A stretch of DNA of 22,166 nt from Chloroflexi bacterium TSY. GTDB taxonomy: Bacteria; Chloroflexota; Anaerolineae; Caldilineales; Caldilineaceae. The number at the start of each line of letters is the position of its first letter. Position 1 is the stretch's first letter. A model generated the notes under the pieces. The model had not been told where the DNA came from and did no database searches. It saw only the letters and a program-made list of their open reading frames with translations. The stretch spans positions 1 through 22,166 of the forward strand of contig JAHBNG010000177.1 of the NCBI GenBank assembly GCA_019217005.1, written 5' to 3'. Position numbers and translations under genes: made by a program. Below, piece by piece: positions 7,483-15,649 of this stretch.

Positions 7483-8833
7483 TTACCAATCAGACTTCCC
7501 CTTTTCCCATGGGTGCGCCCTGGCTACTTCTTCATTGAGATCCGTGCCCCAACCAGGTCCTGTGGGTGTCTTCATCTGGCCCTCGACAATATCTGGTACA
7601 GTTGTGACCAAGTCATCCTTCCACGGCACATCATCAATATCGATTTCCATGATCCGTACGTTGGGCAACACAGCACAAAGGCTTGCACTGATAAACGAGG
7701 AGAGATGGGGGGTGGTTCAGAATTAGGTTTACACTTTTGATACATAGATAAAAATCTATATGAGGTCATTTTCTGCCTGAGCATGGCTCAAAGTAGAAAA
7801 TATAAACATCTTTTCTCTTTGCAAAAATGTAAACCTAATTGTCCGCCTAAAATGAACCACCCCAGAGATGGCTATAATAATTGTGTGGCGCGACGTTAAG
7901 TTGATACACTTCTGCCAGATCACCAACCTTTTTGCTTTGGGAAAATCCATTCCACGGAATGTCGATCATAAAGACATCTGCTGCGCGACAATCAAAATAG
8001 GGAATAAACTCGCGCATATAGAAGAGATTTTCGCCGGTACAAATCTTGGTTGTGGTTGAGTCCTTGATTTGGCGAATGGCGCGATGATCATACATGTCAA
8101 TCTCCAACCAAAGAAGATCAAATTGTTCAAGAACTTTTGCAATGCGCATACAAGCTTCGGGCTTGAAATTGAAGTTTAAGTTGAGATTGATGTCTACATC
8201 TGGACCGACTGCATCCCGAAATGTCCCAATCAGCGTTTCAATGTGGCGTAAAAGCTGGCGGCTCACAACCTGGTCGGTTGAGTTGGGACCGCGCCCAAAT
8301 CCGCCAAAGTGCATACCCCCCGGATCACTTGGCATCAGAATATTGGTCTTCAGCGCCGTAAAGCCTTTGCTGACAACCTCACGCCCCAAGTCCGCAATAT
8401 CATCCATGTTGCGCAATGGGGGCGTACCCATAAGATCGTATGCCCGGATCCGGCTTGTGCCACAGTGAGACCAATAAACGCGAGTCTGATCACGAGTTGG
8501 CCCACCGAATAACTCAACGACAGAGATGCCCAATGCTTTGGCCTTGATATCGATCATGGCCAGTTCCAGACCCGCAATGGCTTTGGCAGCAACGCCACTG
8601 GGACTCTGTCGCGAACCACGCAACATGTCCCAAAAGCGCATTTCATAGGCGCGTGGATCTTCCCCAATTAGAAGCGGTGTCAAATCCTTGATTGTTCCGA
8701 CAACGCCATTGGGGGTTTTGCCATCGCTGCACTCACCATATCCCGTGACACCTTCATCTGTCTCCATCTTCACAAAGATCCAAGGACGCCAGCCAGCGTC
8801 AACGATAAATGTTTCAATGTTTGTGATCTTCAT
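7483..8833 (-). pseudogene. enolase-superfamily (mandelate racemase/muconate lactonising-like) gene split by a MITE
   Basis: The N-terminal piece starts at the ATG at 8833 (MKITNIETFIVDAG) with AGGAGA six bases upstream; it is open to 7847, ending a few codons inside the MITE (about 328 residues). The C-terminal piece is 7708-7483 (SLCAVLPNVRIMEIDIDDV). Removing the 155-bp insert plus one 8-bp duplication leaves 1188 nt, exactly 396 codons, and reads HNYYSHLSSFISASLCAVLP across the junction, as expected for the family. The fold abstracts a proton alpha to a carboxylate, typically in sugar-acid dehydration or racemisation. Visible residues: K162 (LKT), E244 (LWLEID), E268 (CTGENL), H317 (APHN). 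The usual first metal Asp seems to be Asn in LNLNFNF, so chemistry may be unusual. The truncated product lacks the last strand and capping segment. Confidence 0.9.
7709..7863 (+). mobile_element. 155-bp MITE, copy 1, inside the enolase-like gene
   Basis: It begins GGGGTGGTTCA and ends TGAACCACCCC (11-bp perfect terminal repeats), with a second internal pair, TAGGTTTACA and TGTAAACCTA. It is flanked by AGAGATGG at 7701-7708 and 7864-7871, a perfect 8-bp target duplication. The middle can fold: ATTTTCT and TGAGC pair with GCTCA and AGAAAAT. It has no coding capacity. The first half matches the end of the IS at 4088, so the IS transposase is the likely mobiliser. It appears identical to copy 2. 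Confidence 0.97.
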
Positions 8834-8872
8834 TGGTTCTCCTAATCCATCTTGTCGTAAATAGCGCAATAG

Positions 8873-9076
8873 TTTATTTCGCTGACCTTCACGGAGGAAT
8901 GGCTTAAAAACGTTGGTTCTTCCGGAATAGAGGGGGTTGAACTTCCCGGACACGCTTTGTATGTAATGGCAGTTCCAAAAGGGCGCGTTGAAGAAGAACT
9001 GATAGAGAGAACCAGCAGCGTGTTATGTCAACATATAGATGAGGACAAAGGCAAGGAACCCAAAGGCGATACATAG
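8873..9076 (+). CDS. short unrecognised reading frame, possibly a gene fragment
   Basis: An open plus-strand frame of 67 residues ends at TAG 9074-9076. The ATG at 8966 gives MAVPKGRVEEELIERTSSVL, while the upstream part (LTFTEEWLKNVGSSGIEG, then ELPGHALYVM) has no ATG. The sequence is plausible protein, and the VPKGR segment faintly recalls small tautomerases, but that is not enough to assign a function. It occupies the upstream side of the enolase-like gene and is divergent from it; its far end is bounded by the IS110 relic. It may be what remains of a divergently transcribed gene. Confidence 0.3.
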   Translation, partial: FISLTFTEEWLKNVGSSGIEGVELPGHALYVMAVPKGRVEEELIERTSSVLCQHIDEDKGKEPKGDT

Positions 9077-9093
9077 TAAAAAATTAGAAGCAA

Positions 9094-10266
9094 TTAAGCG
9101 ATAGGTTGGCGACGATGGGCTCGTTGCTGCAAATGGAAAGATTCATCATAAGGTTTCTTGTCTTGCCACAATTTCCAAATGATGCAAATCCAGCGATTAG
9201 CGAGAGTGCGATCAGCATGACTCTTTTTGAGACCGCGTTGGCGAGCGGCGGTGTAAAAAGCAGCGGCCCAAGAAGACTCTTTGCGGGAGCAGCAGCAAAT
9301 TGCTGAGTAAAATAACGAAAGTCGTGATCGCAAGCTCTGCGGAAATGAACGGTTCTGACTTTGCCACTTTGTTTGGTGACAGGACAGGTTCCCGCCAGAG
9401 ACTGAAGGCTCATGGGAGAGGAAAGCGTTTCCTGTCTTCGCCAAACTTGACCAGAAGACTGGGAGCTAAAAGCTGGCCAGCACCAGGTAAAGAAGCAAAG
9501 ATATGCTGATCCGGATGTTGCAGAAAAAGTGACTGTAACTGGTCAAGGGTCTCTTGTTCATAGCGCAGTGCAAGCAAAAGACATTCAGCCAGCTGAAGAG
9601 CTTCTCGTTGATACGCTGGCACAAATGCAGGAGCTGATGTGGGATAAGTGGCGGTTAACTTATCATAACAAGTGACCCATTTACGGGGTTGCGTATGTCG
9701 GTGCTGCTTGAGAAACTCTTGGAAGCCTTCATAGGTGGAGTTGCGCACATGCTCTGGCGTTGGATAGGTCAGAACCAGGTGGCAGGCAATCCGAGAAGGC
9801 CAGTTGCTGAAGACCTCAAGCAGCGCCGGATGGTAACGCAACAGGCAAGCGCGCAGACGGTTGGATAAGGCCACAGTCTCTTTGGTCCAGTATTGTGGGC
9901 ACTGCTGACCACTCGCATCTGCTGGAGTAATTCACTGCCAGGTGACCAAGGATAAAATCGATGGACATCGGTCCGCAACAAATCTGCTATCACATAGGCA
10001 TCACTCTTATCATTATGCGCACCACTTTGACTATAGCGCTCCCGACTCTTGTTCACCACATTCGGCGGCACCACATAGACATTCTTGTACCCGCTCGACC
10101 AGAGATAATCAATCAGCAAATTATGCGCTGTTTCCAGTCCCACTGTCACTTCATCATGGCTCGCTCCTGTCTTCTTTCTCATTTCTTCAATCAGGAAGAG
10201 GTCAGGTATGAGGTCGTCAACGAAGCTGTTCTTGACCTCTGCCGGGAAGTTGGTAGTGCTTCTTTG
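9094..10266 (-). pseudogene. IS110-family transposase, several frameshifts
   Basis: A DEDD RuvC-like transposase of the IS110 type, broken into at least four frames. The first frame carries NFPAEVKNSFVDDLIPDLF, EVTVGLETAHNLL (catalytic Glu) and GAHNDKSDAYVIADLL (D-x2-D). A two-base insertion near 9896 moves the frame to ETVALSNRLRACLLRYHP and on to FASLPGAGQLLAPSLLVKFG, the helix-hairpin-helix of Transposase_20. Another shift near 9413 leads to SLQSLAGTCPVTKQSGK, which holds the conserved Ser of the C-terminal domain, and a last shift in a gctgctgct run near 9290 leads to the end (RQPIA). The N-terminal first Asp is not found. The relic lies between the two enolase-superfamily genes, which would otherwise be adjacent on the same strand. 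It differs clearly from the IS110 gene at 20101-21316. Confidence 0.85.
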
Positions 10267-10335
10267 TCAACCCTCTGAGTTCCTGAAGAGCCAAAACGTT
10301 TTGCAAACTTCTGCTGGCACTTACTCGGTGTTTCG

Positions 10336-11517
10336 TTATTCGTATACAAAGAGTGCTGTACGATTTTGCTCAATAAAGTCCCAATCATAGGTGACGCCCA
10401 ATCCTGGACCATCTGGTACTGGAACATGACCATCTTTTGGCAAATCCGCTGGTTGGTCCGAATAACCACAAGTGTAAACTGGCGGTACGGCATTTGGCAT
10501 CCCTGGACCCATGAGCGCCATCTCGTAAAAGTGTGTATTGCGCGTCGCCGCCATGACGGCGCGATGTGCGGGGCCACAAGCATGGAATTGAACATCCAGA
10601 CCGAGTGCTTCGCAGAAGCGGGCGATCTTCAATGCTCCAGTGATACCCAAGTCATATTCTGGATCTGCATGGATCATGTCGCATCCGCCCTGGAGCAAAA
10701 AGTTCGCCTTCTGTTCGATGCCGCGGACATGTTCGCTAATGAGTAGAGGTGTGCGGAGCTGTTCGCGCAACCGCTGATGACTCAAGGCTGAGACGCCACT
10801 ATCGCGATAGGGATCTTCATACCAAAAGTAGTTTGCTTCATCGCAGGCGCGCCCCACATAGAGCGCATCCATATATGTACGCAATTCACAAGCCGGGTCA
10901 ACCATGAGGTACATATCCGGTCCAACTGCGTCGCGAACCCCCAAGACCGTTTGTGCCTCCCTTCTGGCATTGCCATCATTCCAGCCGTGGATCTTGAACC
11001 CAACAAAACCAGCTTCTTGACATTCTTGCGCATAGTCAAAATATGCCTCAGGCGTGTCCAATCCACCTGGTTCCGCTTGTCCATGATAGGTGCTGGCATA
11101 AGTGGGCAAACGTGTACGATAGGCTCCAAGCAACCGCGTCACCGAGGTGTTGTACTTTTTGCCTGCCAGATCCCAGAGTGCAATATCGAGTACACCGTGC
11201 CCCATGTGGTCATAGGCTCGGATCTCGCATTTCAAGTCATCATAGATCAATTCGCGCTGCTCTGGATCGCGTCCGATCAAATTGGGAGCCAACATTTGTA
11301 CTTGTCCCAGCGATGATGGCGTCCCGATCCAGTGCGTCACATATTCACCCTGCGTACCATCATCACACAAGATGCGGACTGCGAAGCGATTGGCCGTAAA
11401 CTGGGAACCGGCACGATAGACCATGTTTGCGACACCAGCGGCCGATTTGCCTCCCAAAGACATGTTGTTCACTTGGAAGCTGAACGCATGAATTTCGACG
11501 CGGTCGATTTTGCTCAT
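10336..11517 (-). CDS. enolase-superfamily (mandelate racemase-like) sugar-acid dehydratase or related enzyme
   Basis: A complete 393-residue protein with the N-terminal capping domain (about 1-130) and TIM-barrel domain (135-370). The catalytic K-x-H is K175-x-H177 (GFKIHGW). Metal ligands are D207 (MVDPACE), E234 (WYEDPY) and E262 (ISEH). The D285 (HADPEYD) and H312 (FHACGPAH) pair fits the general acid/base dyad. These are the marks of the mandelate racemase group of the enolase superfamily, which dehydrates or epimerises sugar acids through an enolate. The exact substrate cannot be read from sequence. It follows the TIM-barrel isomerase gene by 32 bp on the same strand, so the two are probably cotranscribed. 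The first-listed ATG (MSKIDRVEIHAF) has AGGAGAGCC a few bases upstream, which supports it. Confidence 0.92.
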   Translation of the reverse strand: MSKIDRVEIHAFSFQVNNMSLGGKSAAGVANMVYRAGSQFTANRFAVRILCDDGTQGEYVTHWIGTPSSLGQVQMLAPNLIGRDPEQRELIYDDLKCEIRAYDHMGHGVLDIALWDLAGKKYNTSVTRLLGAYRTRLPTYASTYHGQAEPGGLDTPEAYFDYAQECQEAGFVGFKIHGWNDGNARREAQTVLGVRDAVGPDMYLMVDPACELRTYMDALYVGRACDEANYFWYEDPYRDSGVSALSHQRLREQLRTPLLISEHVRGIEQKANFLLQGGCDMIHADPEYDLGITGALKIARFCEALGLDVQFHACGPAHRAVMAATRNTHFYEMALMGPGMPNAVPPVYTCGYSDQPADLPKDGHVPVPDGPGLGVTYDWDFIEQNRTALFVYE

Positions 11518-11549
11518 TGGGGCTCTCCTGTTTGAATAGACAGAGCTGA

Positions 11550-12371
11550 TTACATTTGTAAGCGTCGTAACGACTCGATTAATGCCTCATCTGTATCTCG
11601 ACCGTAGCCGCCTGACTTTGGCAAACCACCGATTTCAAGAATAGCGGGTCCATGAAAACCAGCCCTCACTAGATGATCAAAGTAGCCGACAAAATCGATG
11701 TTTCCTAAACCAATGGGCAGGTGGTGATTCACCTCCGGTAGAGGTGTGTCAGAAACATGAAGCATGCTCAGATAAGATGTCATTGTTTGAAACGCTTTGA
11801 GCTCATCAGGCGGCGTGTGGTTGAGATCCCAGACGAAGTGTAGACCTGGCACTGCATCGAGCATCATCTGACAACGCTCCGCATGATTAAATATTGGAAC
11901 ATATGGCTCATTGTGTTCAAAGCCAAAGGCAAAACCGGACTCTTTTGCAATTGCTACCGCTTCGACAAATTGAGGCGTGAGCGACTTTTCTAATTCATGA
12001 ATGACCGATTCTACCATCGGCCGAGTTGGAACAAGATGCCAATGCACGCAAGTGCATTTCAGGGTCTTGATGGCAGGCAGATTCGCTTTCAGAACATCCA
12101 ATGGCCTGTTTCCATTGCTGGTTTTACCGGATGGTGTTAATCGTACCACGATCTCCATTACGGCGGCCAGATTTACGTCTGTTAAATCGTTGGCAATGGA
12201 AGCAAGGGGTGCACCAAGGTGTTCTTCGCTTAAGCCCGCTTCTTTCCCCGGGAACTGTATTGCTTGAAAACCATTTCGTGCCGCAAACGTGATTTCTTCT
12301 GGGGCAGGACGCCAATTGTTTTGGAAAAAGCGACCATTGATGCCAATTTGGATGGAGTATCTGTTCATCAT
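11550..12371 (-). CDS. sugar phosphate isomerase/epimerase-like TIM barrel (AP endonuclease 2 family)
   Basis: A complete 273-residue protein of the xylose isomerase-like TIM-barrel family, which acts on sugars, inositols or sugar acids with a divalent metal. The four expected metal ligands are visible: E152 (FGFEHNEP), D182 (FVWDLNHT), H205 (SMLHVSDT) and E246 (AILEIGG). HLPIGLGNIDFVGYFDHL just before the last Glu is typical of the family. It is the first gene of the minus-strand catabolic cluster, 32 bp before the enolase-like gene at 10336-11517, so the two probably act on successive intermediates of one carbohydrate-acid pathway. Two adjacent ATGs open the frame (MMNRY). No strong Shine-Dalgarno sequence is visible, so the start is not certain to a codon. 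Confidence 0.9.
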   Translation of the reverse strand: MMNRYSIQIGINGRFFQNNWRPAPEEITFAARNGFQAIQFPGKEAGLSEEHLGAPLASIANDLTDVNLAAVMEIVVRLTPSGKTSNGNRPLDVLKANLPAIKTLKCTCVHWHLVPTRPMVESVIHELEKSLTPQFVEAVAIAKESGFAFGFEHNEPYVPIFNHAERCQMMLDAVPGLHFVWDLNHTPPDELKAFQTMTSYLSMLHVSDTPLPEVNHHLPIGLGNIDFVGYFDHLVRAGFHGPAILEIGGLPKSGGYGRDTDEALIESLRRLQM

Positions 12372-12820
12372 AATTGAATTGTAAGTCTTCGACGTCTTGG
12401 TTTGAACGTCTGGCTTAGAACCTATCCGAAAAGTGGTTGTAAGTCGGACCAGCTTCTCGAGTAAGAACAGATCGTGCCAGAACTTTTCGGATAAGCTGTT
12501 AAAATAAAGAAGGAGATAGTGGCTGTTATGACCAAGCCACGATTGGAATGGGGATGATACTGAAATATTATGGCTCTTCAGGAATTCAAGGGGGTAACAA
12601 GCTCAAGAATGATGAGCGCCGGTTGAGTGGCGAAGCCGTATCGAAACCAAAGCGGGTCTACCCCTGAGATCCGGTTGAGCCAAAATTATGCAGACAAACG
12701 GGTTTTCGCAGATTCTAAGTACTTTACTTTCTGGTAAAAGAAAAGAGATGAGGTGAGAAATGTGACAAAAAGCGGTTAGCGTTTCATCCTAAAGGTAGCG
12801 AACCCAAAAAGGAGGAAGGA
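12372..12820. other. intergenic stretch with hairpin and transposase leader
   Basis: No convincing protein frame. It holds the inverted repeat at 12423-12493 and, at 12809-12818, the strong AAGGAGGAAGG ribosome-binding site of the broken transposase that starts at 12821. The start regions of the TIM-barrel gene (minus strand) and the transposase (plus strand) diverge here, so both promoters should lie within it; I could not single them out. Confidence 0.6.
12423..12493. repeat. 12-bp inverted repeat, 47-bp loop
   Basis: TATCCGAAAAGT at 12423-12434 is the exact complement of ACTTTTCGGATA at 12482-12493. It lies about 330 bp upstream of the transposase start at 12821. It could be one end of that IS or a small palindromic insert. 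No target duplication was recognised. Confidence 0.8.
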
Positions 12821-13768
12821 ATGCTAACCGCGCCAGAAATAACTATAGCAGTACTGATGAATGTATTGCAAGTAACGCCGGTGGGAACAAACGTAAATGT
12901 AATGCGTCTGATGTGGGCGATGATGAATGGTCGTTTCTGAAAAGTCGAGGAGCAATCCATAGTGGATTGAGTGAAAGCGGTTTGAAGATGAGGAGCTCCG
13001 GCGAAGCTGGTGGAGCTTTCGATATGGATCATGGGATATTGCAAGCCCGTTCATCGTGGCAAGAAGAAGTGGAGTGGAAAGGGGAATGGGAGGCAAAAGT
13101 TAGAAGGATACCGAGTGAAAAGCATAGATATCACAGGGTTCTGGCGACCGAAGCTGCAAGGAAAGTGAACCGACTCTATAACTCAACGGCTCGTCGGGCA
13201 TTGCCCGCGCTCATCTTTGGAGTGATGATAAGCTCGGGGGAGATAGGCGGGAAACGAGTGCCACTGCTCAAGGCAATCATGAGATGCGAGGTAGGCACAA
13301 AGGAAAGTGAGTTTCGGAAAAAGCTGCTGAAAGAGACGAAGAAATCACTGGAGTCAGACGAAGTGGCGGTGGTCGATGCCGGGTTTACAATCAGAGAAAT
13401 GCTAGAAAGCGACGTCGACCGATTTGTCCTTCGGGAAGCGATTAACTGCACAGCGCGCCGCAATGAGTTACCCGAACGTAAGGAAAAAGGCAGACCACCC
13501 GAATATGGTGATATTGTGCGTCCGCTCTCTCGATGCTATAGGGGGAAAGCGACTCGAGGCCACAACTCCAGACTCGTTTGGTCAATTTGTCTATAGTGGT
13601 CGCCTGATTCGCTATCAAGCATGGCACAATCTCGTCCCCAGGACAACCAAGGTGGATACAGCCAACCGCACCTATTCGATTTACGTCTTTCAGGATCCTG
13701 CTTATCACACACCTTTGGTTCTGGCGACCGTCATGGCTTTACAAGCTGAAACCATTTATCTTTTCTAA
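12821..13768 (+). pseudogene. DDE-type transposase, at least two frameshifts, C-terminus missing
   Basis: The frame starts at ATG 12821 after a strong AAGGAGGAAGG (MLTAPEITIAVLMNVLQ). GTNVNVMRLMWAMMNGRF runs into a stop near 12939, while the next frame continues as FLKSRGAIHSGLSESG, so one base is missing there. That frame runs to about 13545 and contains EVAVVDAGFTIREML, which looks like the second catalytic Asp, then DRFVLREAINCTARRNELP. A further shift leads to RLEATTPDSFGQFVYSG and on to AETIYLF at 13768, where the third catalytic region should follow but is absent. It is therefore dead. I do not assign an IS family. A MITE lies 45 bp downstream. Confidence 0.75.
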
Positions 13769-13813
13769 TACCGAGCAGCGCCATAAAGATACATTTTTAC
13801 CCGTATAAATCTG

Positions 13814-13968
13814 GGGGTGGTTCAGAATTAGGTTTACACTTTTGATACATAGATAAAAATCTATATGAGGTCATTTTCTGCCTGAGCATGGCTCAAAGTA
13901 GAAAATATAAACATCTTTTCTCTTTGCAAAAATGTAAACCTAATTGTCCGCCTAAAATGAACCACCCC
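13814..13968 (+). mobile_element. 155-bp MITE, copy 2
   Basis: Same 11-bp ends as copy 1 (GGGGTGGTTCA and TGAACCACCCC), same length and orientation, and no difference from copy 1 by eye. The flanks are TAAATCTG at 13806-13813 and 13969-13976, a perfect 8-bp duplication. It sits between the broken transposase and the 3' end of lexA (52 bp from the lexA stop). Confidence 0.97.
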
Positions 13969-14019
13969 TAAATCTGTCTAAACAATGTTCTGTTATGCTG
14001 CTGCGAAGTATAAAGGGTA

Positions 14020-14742
14020 TTAGTTTAATAAGTGGCGAACAACGCTGACTACTTTGCCCGCTATGCGTACCTTGCTGGCATCGCGGATAATTGGCTCATA
14101 ATTTGGATTTGCTGGTTGTAGACGAATTTTAGGACCCTCTTTGTGCAGGAACTTAAGTGTTGTTTCCTCATCCCCTTCAATCCAAGCAGCGACCATCTCG
14201 CCATTTTCGGCTGTTTCTTGATGGCGCAGAATAACGATATCGCCATCGAGAACACTGGCATCAACCATTGAATCTCCTTGGACCTCGAGTGCAAATAGCT
14301 GACTCGGATTGGAGTGTACATTTCCTGCAACTTCGATCCAACGATCCGTTGTTTGTGGATCGCTTGGGTTAACCAAAATGGGTTCACCAGCGGCAATGTG
14401 GCCCAGAATCGGTACCTTGATGAGTCCTCCATCAAAGTACCCATATGTCGAGAGTTCGGATGGATCTGCGTCAACTTTGTCATCTGCTTCGAGCTGAGCA
14501 TTGCCAAACCCAAACTCCACAAGCTTTTGCCAATTAAGCGTAAGCCCACGACTTACTTCGCGCCGGCGGGTGAGCAAGTTAAGCTCTTCTAACTTTGCAA
14601 GATTATAGTTAACAACTGAGGTACTTGAAATTCCAACGGCCTTCCCGATCTCGCGAATGCTTGGTGGAAAATCCTGATTCTTCATAACCGAAATGATATA
14701 CTCAAGAATGCGATTTTGTCGGTCCGATAATACAGACATCAT
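14020..14742 (-). CDS. lexA: LexA repressor, SOS regulator and self-cleaving protease
   Basis: A 240-residue LexA. The N-terminal winged helix (about 1-70) contains FPPSIREIGKAVGISSTSVV, the typical LexA recognition region. The C-terminal S24 peptidase domain has the autocleavage bond A118-G119 (HIAAGEP), nucleophile S158 (GDSMVDA) and base K197 (TTLKFLH), all intact. RecA-DNA filaments trigger cleavage and release the SOS regulon. A linker of about 40 residues between the domains (acidic, DDKVDADPSE) is longer than in E. coli. Two ATGs start the frame (MMSVLSD), with GAAAGGG just upstream. A near-consensus LexA operator lies at 14858-14871, about 115 bp upstream, consistent with autoregulation. 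MazG-like gene, lexA and recO share one strand. Confidence 0.97.
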   Translation of the reverse strand: MMSVLSDRQNRILEYIISVMKNQDFPPSIREIGKAVGISSTSVVNYNLAKLEELNLLTRRREVSRGLTLNWQKLVEFGFGNAQLEADDKVDADPSELSTYGYFDGGLIKVPILGHIAAGEPILVNPSDPQTTDRWIEVAGNVHSNPSQLFALEVQGDSMVDASVLDGDIVILRHQETAENGEMVAAWIEGDEETTLKFLHKEGPKIRLQPANPNYEPIIRDASKVRIAGKVVSVVRHLLN

Positions 14743-14857
14743 TGACCCTTTCTCGATTGACTCACTGTAATGGATGGTATTGTGTCTATGGGTGCAGAGA
14801 ATTTACTGAGACAGTCGTCATCTATACCCAAAAAAATATCCCAATATATTCCCAATT

Positions 14858-14871
14858 CGAACGTTTGTTTC
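14858..14871. promoter_or_regulatory. LexA operator (SOS box)
   Basis: CGAACGTTTGTTTC matches the Gram-positive-type LexA consensus CGAACRNRYGTTYC at 13 of 14 positions. It lies upstream of lexA, where an autoregulatory operator is expected. The consensus is established for Bacillus-type LexA; its use in this organism is inferred. Confidence 0.75.
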
Positions 14872-14892
14872 CCAAATTATCCCAAGTATACA

Positions 14893-14935
14893 CGAACAAA
14901 TGTGCTGTGTCAAGCCCCCAAAGCACGTTTGTTCT
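14893..14935 (-). terminator. hairpin directly after the MazG-like gene
   Basis: GAACAAATGTGCT at 14894-14906 pairs with AGCACGTTTGTTC at 14922-14934 with one mismatch, a few bases past the stop of the MazG-like gene (14941). No T-tract follows. Each arm also contains a LexA-like half (CGAAC and its complement), so it may have a regulatory rather than termination role for lexA, which begins about 150 bp further on. Confidence 0.5.
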
Positions 14936-14940
14936 GAGAT

Positions 14941-15330
14941 TTAGGATTCATCCAATTCATGATCAGCAAGAAATTGGCGGAAGCGCTGCCAGTACGCTTC
15001 ACGTTCCGCGGGTCCAGTAGAGGGATCGGGGAAGCGCTGATCGGCTTTGGTCTGACCACGTCGCATAGATTCTTCCATATCGATGCCACAGAGGTATGCC
15101 ACTTTAAAGAGCATTACCTGTAAATCGCTCAGTTCTAGTGCCAAATTGTCACGAACTTGTTCCAAGTCAGGTGGATCCAGTGGACGGTATCCCTCTATCA
15201 TCTGAACCAACTTGCTGATCTCACCCAATTCCTCCATTGCATGGAGTAAGGTATGGCTTGGCAGTGTTTTATCCCAAGTTCGCGCCTTGTCCCATTCTTC
15301 TAGCCAACGTTGATATTCACGTATCTGCAT
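14941..15330 (-). CDS. MazG-like nucleotide pyrophosphohydrolase
   Basis: A 129-residue all-alpha NTP pyrophosphohydrolase of the MazG/dUTPase-like group, which hydrolyses NTPs or dNTPs to the monophosphate and diphosphate, for pool cleaning. The metal-binding motif E33-E34-x2-E37 (AMEELGEISKLV) is followed by E66-x2-D69 (ALELSDLQVML), as in the EExxE...ExxD signature. The single domain is about half the size of full-length MazG. It precedes lexA on the same strand by about 200 bp, with the 14893-14935 hairpin between. A MITE ends 22 bp before its ATG: only GAAATCACT-type sequence is left immediately upstream, with a weak ribosome-binding site, so transcription presumably starts inside or beyond the MITE. 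Confidence 0.85.
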   Translation of the reverse strand: MQIREYQRWLEEWDKARTWDKTLPSHTLLHAMEELGEISKLVQMIEGYRPLDPPDLEQVRDNLALELSDLQVMLFKVAYLCGIDMEESMRRGQTKADQRFPDPSTGPAEREAYWQRFRQFLADHELDES

Positions 15331-15352
15331 AGTGATTTCAAAAGTAGAAATT

Positions 15353-15507
15353 GGGGTGGTTCAGAATTAGGTTTACACTTTTGATACATAGACAAAAATC
15401 TATATGAGGTCATTTTCTGCCTGAGCATGGCTCAAATTAGAAAATATAAACATCTTTTCTCTTTGCAAAAATGTAAACCTAATTGTCCGCCTAAAATGAA
15501 CCACCCC
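15353..15507 (+). mobile_element. 155-bp MITE, copy 3, just upstream of the MazG-like gene
   Basis: Ends GGGGTGGTTCA and TGAACCACCCC; perfect 8-bp duplication TAGAAATT at 15345-15352 and 15508-15515. Same orientation as copies 1 and 2, with two substitutions by eye (GACAAAAA for GATAAAAA; CAAATTAG for CAAAGTAG). Its left edge lies 22 bp from the MazG-like start codon, so it separates that gene from its old upstream region. Confidence 0.97.
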
Positions 15508-15569
15508 TAGAAATTTCTTGTTTAAAGTGAAATCTCATGAAAAACGGAAACTTCTATACAGCGGTTGTG

Positions 15570-15624
15570 ATGAAAAACAGAGTTTTCTGGAATCCTACCA
15601 GAGAGAACAAACTCTGGTTTTCAT
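15570..15624. repeat. hairpin H1, 16-bp arms with one mismatch
   Basis: ATGAAAAACAGAGTTT at 15570-15585 pairs with AAACTCTGGTTTTCAT at 15609-15624. First of three adjacent hairpins in the gene-free stretch 15516-15900. Confidence 0.8.
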
Positions 15625-15649
15625 ACAGAGCAAAGTATAATGATCAACG

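Noticed and set aside
8834..8953. Extended N-terminus of the enolase-like frame
   Set aside because: The ATG at 8833 follows AGGAGA and begins the typical capping domain; the extra residues are not family-like and overlap a plus-strand frame.
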